Positions 1 through 5,253 of a stretch of 5,612 nt of DNA are shown here, one piece after another. The notes beneath the pieces were generated by a model. That model was not told the origin of the DNA and did not search any database. It was given only the letters and a program-made list of their open reading frames with translations. Position 1 is the stretch's first letter, and each line of letters begins with the position of its first letter. Both the position numbers and the translations under genes were made by a program. The stretch is from an uncultured Mycoplasmatales bacterium (GTDB lineage Bacteria; Bacillota_I; Bacilli_A; Mycoplasmatales; Mycoplasmoidaceae). Location of the stretch: the NCBI GenBank assembly GCA_910578525.1, contig CAJTRF010000054.1, forward strand, positions 1 through 5,612, in the 5' to 3' direction.

Positions 1-165
1 AATGATTCAGGAAAAAATAGTTCAAACAAAAATGATTCAGACAAAAATGATTCAGGAAAAAATAGTTCAAACAAAAATGATTCAGACAAAAATGATTCAG
101 GAAAAAATAGTTCAAACAAAAATGATTCAGACAAAAATGATTCAGAAAAAAATAGTTCAGGAAAA
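1..165 (+). repeat. 45-bp tandem repeat inside the coding region
   Basis: There are three identical 45-bp copies (1-45, 46-90, 91-135), followed by two diverged 15-bp subunits (136-150, 151-165). Each 45-bp unit is itself three related 15-bp subunits, read in frame as NDSGK, NSSNK and NDSDK. The unit is a multiple of 3, so copy-number change keeps the frame. The window begins inside the array, so its full length is unknown. Perfect identity between copies suggests recent expansion. Confidence 0.95.
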
Positions 166-2229
166 TTCACAAATAAGATATTTTTAGATAGAGAAATATC
201 TGATTTATTAATAAATCAAGGTAAAATTTTGACTGAGTTCAAATATAATGATTTTCCATTTTTGAAACAAATCGAAAACGTAATTCTTTCATTCATTAGT
301 ATATCACAAGTCGCATTTGCAGGGATAATTGCATCATCACTTCTTTTAAAAAAAATTGACTTGAATACAATTAATGAAATGACTTTAAATTATCTTGGAA
401 CCGAATCCAAAAATATTTTTGATGGCGAAGATCAGATTTATAATCATTTTCTCACAAATATAAAAAAATATCAAAATAAAGAAGATATTATAAGATATGC
501 AGAATATTATCTTTTAGAAATGATTGATGCTTCATTTGCGTATGCTTATTCTATTTTTGATGCACAATTTAAATGTGATTCTCTGAAAATCGTTTCATAT
601 TCACTAGCCAATTTTACGGCTACATCAATAGTTGATGTTTTTAATAATTATCTTGAAAATGAGAAAAACGAATCATTTATTAAGAATATCATTGATCCAA
701 TTGAACAAATAATAAATCAAAATAATATTCCCAATTTTTATATTCTTACAATATTATCTTTAATGCCAGCAGAAACAGTAATTTACGCCTTATACATGTC
801 ATTATATAACTTCGAAAATGAATGGTCAGATAATATATTAAGTATTTTTGAAATTGTCAAAGATGATTACTCTCTTAAAGATGTATATGATGACCTATTA
901 TCATTGATGAAAGATGCATTGAGTGATCAAAAAAATGTAAAAACTTCACTTCAATATGAAGAAAGCACTACAAAAATGGAAAGTATAATTTCAGATGAAA
1001 TAGAAAAAGCCATTAAACTATTATATAAAATTCAAGAAAAATCAATAATAAAAGCACGAGAAAATATTAGTAAACAAATGGACATCAATATTATTATGGA
1101 TCAAATCAAGTTGTATATTGATAATATATTATGCAAAGAAACTATTAAAAGCAAATTTGACATGTATTTAAAAGAATCAAAAGATGAAATTTTAAAGATC
1201 AAAAGGCAACAAATTAAACTTCAAATTGATCATGATAAAATACCAACTGAAAAATGTATTTTCGATGAATCTATTTTAGATATTACAAATATTTGTGAAA
1301 GAGCATCAAAAGAACTTATTACAGTTGCTCACTTATTTAAAATTTCTGATGAATCAAAAAATGAAATGAATTCAGTTTTATCTAAAAGAATTAAAGCTGA
1401 TGCTTCAATTGAATTACCAGTAATTGCAATGGCTGCGAGAGCTTTTAATATTGTTGAAATGTCACCTATTGCTAACATCCTTCCTCAGTTTATAATTCTA
1501 TTTGACAAATCTGACGGTGAAGAACCAAGTTTGAGAGAATTAATGGCATTACTCTCTGCAAATATTTTTATTCTTCCTCCAAAAGATGAAAAACGTCGAT
1601 ATTTAAAAATAGTTCCATTGAATGAAAAAATAGAAGATAATGAGATAATCGATTCTGATAGTGGTGATGATATAGATGATAAATTAATTATCAGTAAACT
1701 TAAAGCAAAAAGTTTAAATAAAACAATACCACACAGGAAAATGATTAATTCGGGAAATAATAATGAAATATTGAAATATTATAAATATCGAATAGATTTC
1801 TGTGAAGTCAAAAGAGCTAGAGATATACTTAAACTTGGTCATTCATCCTGGACTAACGATGCTTGGAAAACCTTTTTATACTGTTTTAATTTAAGGATGA
1901 AAAATCTCGAAATTCAATTCAATCTTTCTGATGATTATAATGCATCATTTTGTCCATTCAAAATTGATGAAGGAATTAATATTGTGTTAAAATTTTATCC
2001 TATTACACGAATTGATGAAATATTTCAAAATAAAGAAAAATTTAATTGCTTCATTGGTAAATACCGTAATAAACACAAAGAAATCATTCAAGCTTTCATT
2101 AGAAGTTTTGATGATGTTGATCTAATAGTTACTTCATTATATTTGAGAAAAAGAACTTATTTTGATCGCACATTAGAACAATTAAAAATCATATATGATT
2201 ACCCGTATTCAAAAACGTCTAAAACGTAG
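1..2229 (+). CDS. Unrecognised large protein with N-terminal Asn/Asp/Ser/Lys repeats; 5' partial
   Basis: Reading from base 1, the frame is open for 742 codons and ends at TAG (2227-2229). The first in-frame ATG is at 379, inside the protein, so the start lies left of the window; the TTG at 229 is only an internal Leu. Residues 1-55 are pentapeptide repeats (NDSGK, NSSNK, NDSDK, then NDSEK, NSSGK). A hydrophobic stretch follows at about 93-116, ending in two Lys, and a second at about 246-271; either could be a membrane segment or a buried helix. Residues of roughly 310-420 are charged and probably helical or coiled-coil. An acidic patch (about 544-560, with DSDSGDDIDD) is followed by a Lys/Arg-rich stretch. 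The tail holds an aromatic segment (SSWTNDAWKTFLYCF). I recognise no catalytic motif or family. The long uninterrupted frame argues for a real, maintained gene. Function unknown; possibly lineage-specific. Confidence 0.85.
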   Translation, partial: NDSGKNSSNKNDSDKNDSGKNSSNKNDSDKNDSGKNSSNKNDSDKNDSEKNSSGKFTNKIFLDREISDLLINQGKILTEFKYNDFPFLKQIENVILSFISISQVAFAGIIASSLLLKKIDLNTINEMTLNYLGTESKNIFDGEDQIYNHFLTNIKKYQNKEDIIRYAEYYLLEMIDASFAYAYSIFDAQFKCDSLKIVSYSLANFTATSIVDVFNNYLENEKNESFIKNIIDPIEQIINQNNIPNFYILTILSLMPAETVIYALYMSLYNFENEWSDNILSIFEIVKDDYSLKDVYDDLLSLMKDALSDQKNVKTSLQYEESTTKMESIISDEIEKAIKLLYKIQEKSIIKARENISKQMDINIIMDQIKLYIDNILCKETIKSKFDMYLKESKDEILKIKRQQIKLQIDHDKIPTEKCIFDESILDITNICERASKELITVAHLFKISDESKNEMNSVLSKRIKADASIELPVIAMAARAFNIVEMSPIANILPQFIILFDKSDGEEPSLRELMALLSANIFILPPKDEKRRYLKIVPLNEKIEDNEIIDSDSGDDIDDKLIISKLKAKSLNKTIPHRKMINSGNNNEILKYYKYRIDFCEVKRARDILKLGHSSWTNDAWKTFLYCFNLRMKNLEIQFNLSDDYNASFCPFKIDEGINIVLKFYPITRIDEIFQNKEKFNCFIGKYRNKHKEIIQAFIRSFDDVDLIVTSLYLRKRTYFDRTLEQLKIIYDYPYSKTSKT

Positions 2230-2233
2230 TAAA
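2230..2233 (+). promoter_or_regulatory. Putative UAAA polyadenylation signal directly after the stop codon
   Basis: The TAG stop is followed immediately by TAAAAG. Trichomonas mRNAs are known to use a UAAA-type signal close to or overlapping the stop codon. The kinase-like gene on the other strand shows the same TAAAAG directly after its TGA stop, which supports the reading. Confidence 0.5.
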
Positions 2234-2250
2234 AGTAAAAACCATAATAC

Positions 2251-2308
2251 TAAAGATTTATTATCACTTTGCATACATTTCACTACTCAAAGTGATAATA
2301 ATTCTTTA
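2251..2308. repeat. Long inverted repeat / potential hairpin downstream of the stop codon
   Basis: The left arm (2251-2271) pairs with the right arm (2288-2308) over 21 positions, with a single T-T mismatch (2257 against 2302). The inner 14 bp are perfect (TTATTATCACTTTG against its reverse complement). The loop is 16 nt (2272-2287). It starts 21 nt after the end of the + strand gene. It could fold in the 3' end of that transcript, act in 3' end formation between two convergent genes, or be a remnant of a small palindromic element. It is far longer than the chance palindromes elsewhere in this AT-rich DNA. Confidence 0.8.
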
Positions 2309-2548
2309 ATATACAACCAAAAGATTAAAAATATAAATAATTCAAATGAAGATTTTTTATTTTTTTTGTAATGAGTTGAAGTATTTCAATTTTAAATCAA
2401 ATTCTTTGATATAAAATATAAAAATATATTTATTCATTTCATCTCATCAAGTGATTAAATATAGATATTTGTTCATTATTGAAATCTAGATTAATAGAAT
2501 TCTTTAATATTGTAATATTTCTTGTTTGTTTTTTCTCGATTCATTTAT
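2309..2548. other. Convergent intergenic spacer, no gene seen
   Basis: This AT-rich stretch lies between the 3' ends of the + strand gene and the - strand Sel1 pseudogene. It has T-runs (about 2353-2368) and small palindromes such as 2396-2410 (ATCAAA, TTC, TTTGAT), which are within chance expectation at this composition. I found no open frame of note and no RNA gene. Confidence 0.6.
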
Positions 2549-2551
2549 TTA
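2544..2551 (-). promoter_or_regulatory. Two overlapping-stop TAAA motifs at the Sel1 pseudogene 3' end
   Basis: The terminal TAA codon is the start of TAAATAAA, giving two consecutive UAAA-type polyadenylation motifs, one of them overlapping the stop. This fits the trichomonad pattern seen at the other gene ends in the window. Confidence 0.4.
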
Positions 2552-2862
2552 TTCATTATTATTTGAGGCAAGTTTGTAATAACGAGATGCTTCTTTTTTA
2601 TTCTTTTCAATTCCATCTCCTTCATTAAGCATGTTTGCAATTTTTTTTCATAGATTCAAAATGGCCTTGATCTGCTGCTTTTTTGAAATATCGTGATGCT
2701 GCTTTTTTTGCTCTGTTCAATTCCTTCCCCTTCATAAAGCATCAAACCATAATAATAAATTGATTCAACATACTTTTGTTTTACTCCAAGTTTGAAGTAT
2801 TGCAATGCTTCTTTTTTGTTCTTTTTAATTCCTTCTCCTTTATAAAGCATCGATGCATATTT
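2549..2862 (-). repeat. Three Sel1-like repeat units
   Basis: The units begin near KYASMLYKGEGIKKNKK, YYYGLMLYEGEGIEQSKK and IANMLNEGDGIEKNKK, each followed by an (E/A)AxxYFK-type helix. The ATG of the MLY/MLN core falls at 2850, 2742 and 2632. The spacing is 108 bp (36 codons, the normal Sel1 length) and then 110 bp. The two extra bases match the two A-run frameshifts inside the second unit. Confidence 0.85.
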
Positions 2863-3249
2863 TCACTAATTATAAGACATTCTGTTCTTTTGAATTCGTC
2901 AGGGAGTGGATCTGTTTTTATATTTGAAATTTCTTTTTCTTTTGAAATTAATTCAAAATCTTTATTAAGCAATTTATCCTAATCAATTTTCATGAATTCC
3001 TTAAATGCTTCTTTCTTTTGGTTTTCTATTTCTGAATCTAACACTATGGACTGCAAACAAAATTGATGTGATATTATTTCATTATATTTTGCTGAAAACA
3101 CTTTTGCAAACTGTAAAATTAATAAATTCTCTGATTTGGTTTATATCAAATTCACGTTTGATCTGATCTGGCATCTGATTTATAATATAATCAATATTCA
3201 AAATAGTATATTTTTGCATAAGTATAATAATGAAAAAATTAGAGGCTAT
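2549..3249 (-). pseudogene. Sel1-like repeat protein, decayed (frameshifts and a nonsense codon)
   Basis: Sel1-like repeats are about 36-residue helical hairpins that form protein-binding scaffolds. Reading right to left, the first piece (from 3249, with a possible ATG at 3219) gives MPDQIKREFDINQIREFI and ends at a TAA at 3084-3082. One A fewer in the A4 run near 3085-3089 would join it to KYNEIISHQFCLQ, the start of the next piece. That piece is broken by TAG at 2981-2979 and resumes as DKLLNKDFELISKEKE. Near 2880-2860 the frame changes again into KYASMLYKGEGIKKN, the start of three Sel1 units. Frameshifts at A7 (2703-2709) and A8 (2641-2648) interrupt these, ending EASRYYKLASNNNE and TAA at 2551-2549. 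The N-terminal piece may be the remnant of a BTB-like or adaptor region seen in trichomonad repeat proteins; that is weak inference. The 5' boundary is uncertain because this frame abuts the end of the ankyrin pseudogene. Confidence 0.8.
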
Positions 3250-3383
3250 TTTAATATATATAATCATTTTTGTCATTTTCTTTTTCATCATGATCTTTAA
3301 CTTTCATCGATTTTCGTCTTTTTGAATAATGAATTGTAGAATTCTTAATAAAGCATATGCTTTATTCAATGCTTCATTCCTTG

Positions 3384-3398
3384 CTTGTGTCCAGTATG
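3384..3398. repeat. 15-bp direct repeat, copy 1
   Basis: CTTGTGTCCAGTATG occurs here and again at 3849-3863, both inside the ankyrin pseudogene. On the coding strand both copies read ILDTS in the same frame, 465 bp (155 codons) apart. This copy lies at the point where the ankyrin frame breaks. Confidence 0.8.
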
Positions 3399-3848
3399 TT
3401 CACGTGCTTGTAGTCAACTTCCTGTCGACTAAATTCAAATAATGCATCAACGTTACTATGGTGTCCTAATGCTGCAGCGTACATCAAAGGAGTGTTACCT
3501 TGTTCGTCGAGTTCGTTGATGTTGATTGTTTCAATTTCCAAAAATTTCTTTAAAATATCATCATTTGACATTGCAGCCAAATGCAAGTAAGTTGTATATT
3601 TAGCTGTGAAATTGACCATTCTATCTCTCATATCATCAAATACATTTGATATTCTATAACTTATTCTTTTAGTTTCTTCTGTGATATGCTTTGTTAGATC
3701 AATTTTATTCGAATCAAGTAAAGCGGAAACGTAGTTTTCAATAGAATTAAAAATGGCTAAAGCAAGAGGATAAACACCATTATCATCGGGTTTATTTGGA
3801 TCTGCGCCATGTTTTAACAATAATGAAACTCTTTTGTATATTGCCCTA

Positions 3849-3863
3849 CTTGTGTCCAGTATG
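3849..3863. repeat. 15-bp direct repeat, copy 2
   Basis: This is an exact match to 3384-3398. It encodes ILDTS within the repeat that runs NGQSYFTILDTSRAIYKRVS. The two copies sit at different places relative to the ankyrin repeat consensus, so they are not simply equivalent repeat positions. Confidence 0.8.
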
Positions 3864-4216
3864 GTGAAATAAGATTGACCATTAGGTAAACATTTGTTTA
3901 GGTCAATCAAATGATCATTTTTTTCATCAAATTCAAGGATTTGTTCTGCCATGTCAGTTGAAAACTCATTATTCAATAGGACTTGTTTGAATATATCTAC
4001 AATGCTATTCTTTTCTTTATCGAATTTTTCATTGCTGATGATTTCGGAAGCAATATCTACAGATGAATAATGAATAGCAACGTCAAGAAGTGTTGATTTC
4101 GAATAATTCGAAATGTTCACATTATTATCAACCAATTTCAACAGAATACGGAATATTTCCACATTTTTCACAACAATTGATTCAAAAATGGAACGAATAA
4201 CTTGCGATTTTCATTC

Positions 4217-4227
4217 TTAATGGTCTA
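4217..4227 (-). promoter_or_regulatory. TAGACCATTAA motif just before the ankyrin ATG
   Basis: On the - strand TAGACCATTAA ends 2 nt before the ATG at 4214. Trichomonad 5' leaders are typically very short, so a promoter element here is plausible. One change (A to G) would give GACCGTTA, which fits my recollection of the degenerate M3 core promoter motif of Trichomonas vaginalis. This is inference from motif resemblance and position. Confidence 0.4.
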
Positions 4228-4278
4228 AAAAAATGTTAGCAAGGTTTTCCACAAAATACATTAGTTTTAATTGTCATA

Positions 4279-4289
4279 TTAATGGTCTA
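4279..4289 (-). promoter_or_regulatory. TAGACCATTAA motif, second copy
   Basis: This is the same 11-bp sequence as at 4217-4227, 62 bp further upstream on the - strand. It is also followed within 1 nt by an ATG, but that frame closes after 13 codons. It may be a duplicated promoter or a second binding site. Confidence 0.35.
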
Positions 4290-4549
4290 TAATTGAAAAA
4301 TGATATAAAACATTTTTCATTCTTTGAAGTTTCATTTTTTTTATTGTTCAGTGTTAAAATTATAAAAGAAATTCAATGTGTTCTTTTTTATGGATAGTTA
4401 ATTAAATACGAATAGGCTTTGAATATTATTTATGATTGTTTGATATTTTATATATTATATAGATTAATTAATATGATAGTATTATTTGTTTGAAAAATAA
4501 AGTTATTTTTGATAGAAAAAATTAAGTTTTAATTATTCAACTAATTTTT

Positions 4550-4560
4550 TTAACGGTCAT
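4550..4560 (-). promoter_or_regulatory. ATGACCGTTAA motif, third variant copy
   Basis: On the - strand this holds GACCGTTA, which fits the M3-like consensus as I recall it. On the + strand the same bases read TTAACGG, which resembles a Myb-type AACGG core. No gene start is adjacent. Confidence 0.3.
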
Positions 4561-4680
4561 AAAAAATTTTTCTTCATTTTAATTTATCATCGCATTAATT
4601 TCCAAATATTATTAATAGAATTGCTTTTACAATTCATATGGATTATTATTTCACTCTTATAACCGAATTTTGATTAATAT

Positions 4681-4691
4681 TTAATGGTCGA
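4681..4691 (-). promoter_or_regulatory. TCGACCATTAA motif, fourth copy
   Basis: This shares GACCATTAA with the two copies nearest the ankyrin gene. It lies in the non-coding region with no adjacent open frame. Confidence 0.25.
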
Positions 4692-4851
4692 AATGATAAC
4701 AATTTCGAATTTGAATTTTAAAATTATACTGTTGTTTATATATTATTATAATCACAAGTAAATGCTGATTTATTATACATATCTTTTTCTTAAAAAAATT
4801 AATGGAATATTAAAATAAATAATGTTTTTGATAACAAAACGATTAAAAACA

Positions 4852-4869
4852 ATTCAATTAAAATTGAAT
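4852..4869. repeat. Short perfect palindrome
   Basis: ATTCAATT and AATTGAAT flank a 2-nt AA spacer. It immediately precedes the C-rich island at about 4875. In DNA this AT-rich it could be chance. Confidence 0.4.
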
Positions 4870-5249
4870 CATTTTCACTTCAAAACCCACATTTTCACCC
4901 AATTCCGACGACACTATAATGAATTTAAATCGACGATAATACATTGATGATGTAACATTAATCCATGTTATTGTTAATAACTTTGTAATCTATTTTTATT
5001 ATTCATGATTTTTTTTTACAATTTAAGATTTATGCTATTTTGGTTTTATCATATTTGTTTAAAACTATTGCTATTTTATTTTATTAGTTATGAGTAATAA
5101 AAATAGATTGAATTTTCATATTATAAATTGAATCCAAATACGAATTTAAATCTATAATTATTTTTTTTTTTATGTGATGAATCCTTTAATATAATGAAAC
5201 AAAAAGATGAGATAAATATTTTTAATATAATAAATTTAATGTATGTTCT

Positions 5250-5253
5250 TTTA
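5250..5253 (-). promoter_or_regulatory. Putative UAAA polyadenylation signal after the kinase-like gene
   Basis: The TGA stop (5256-5254) is followed directly by TAAAAG, identical to the six bases after the stop of the + strand gene at 2230. This fits a UAAA-type 3' end signal. Confidence 0.5.

Larger units (their letters stand above)
3251..4214 (-). pseudogene. Ankyrin-repeat protein, decayed (probable frameshift in codon 2 and broken 3' end)
   Basis: Ankyrin repeats form protein-binding scaffolds; the partner here is unknown. The clean frame runs 4210-3374. Clear repeats include KSTLLDVAIHYSSVDIASEI, VSLLLKHGADPNKPDDNG, TTYLHLAAMSNDDILKKFL and GNTPLMYAAALGHHSNVDAL, with about seven repeats in all. 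That frame has no ATG before 3952, which sits mid-protein. However, ATG at 4214-4212 followed by AAAA would enter it exactly if one A were removed, giving MKSQVIRSIFESIVV. At the 3' end the frame stops at 3376-3374, but the next frame reads ARNEALNKAYALLRILQ. The original frame then resumes as KRRKSMKVKDHDEKEND, ending TAA (3253-3251). Repairing one base gives exactly 321 codons including the stop, so the 3' lesions cancel. TAAA overlaps the final stop. A GACCATTAA motif sits 2 nt before the ATG. Confidence 0.8.
4215..5253. other. About 1 kb AT-rich intergenic region
   Basis: This lies between the kinase-like gene and the ankyrin pseudogene. No reading frame with family resemblance was found on either strand, and I see no tRNA-like or rRNA-like sequence. 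It contains four copies of GACCRTTAA (- strand) and a perfect 8-bp-arm palindrome at 4852-4869. A short stretch at about 4875-4936 is richer in C and G, with two ATTTTCAC copies (4871-4878, 4891-4898) and two CGACGA copies (4906-4911, 4931-4936). The rest is low-complexity A/T. Confidence 0.6.

Noticed and set aside
1..165. CRISPR array
   Set aside because: The copies are directly adjacent with no spacers, are in frame with a long protein, and the context is eukaryotic.
2..187. Short + strand frame reading MIQEKIVQTK repeats
   Set aside because: It is the tandem repeat read in the wrong frame. Frame 1 through the same bases joins the long gene without a stop, while this one ends soon after the repeat.
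2251..2308. Bacterial-type intrinsic terminator
   Set aside because: The stem is AT-rich with a 16-nt loop, and the genes are of eukaryotic families, so the rho-independent model does not apply.
2781..2858. Continuation of the - strand frame ending KEKELKRTKKKHCNTSNLE
   Set aside because: Past about 2860 this frame is a shadow; the Sel1 units are in the adjacent frame. Only the part to the right (LNKDFELISKEKE and onward) is taken as genuine.
2776..2982. + strand Phe/Ser-rich open frame
   Set aside because: It is the antisense of the Sel1 pseudogene, and its composition is what reversed Lys/Glu-rich codons give.
3254..3291. MMKKKMTKMIIYIK as the N-terminus of the Sel1-type gene
   Set aside because: These bases are better explained as the acidic tail of the ankyrin gene (KDHDEKENDKND, then TAA) in another frame, with the TAAA signal at its end.
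4953..4981. Nested small palindromes (TAACAT/ATGTTA and GTTATT/AATAAC)
   Set aside because: Arms of 6 bp in nearly pure A/T sequence are expected by chance.
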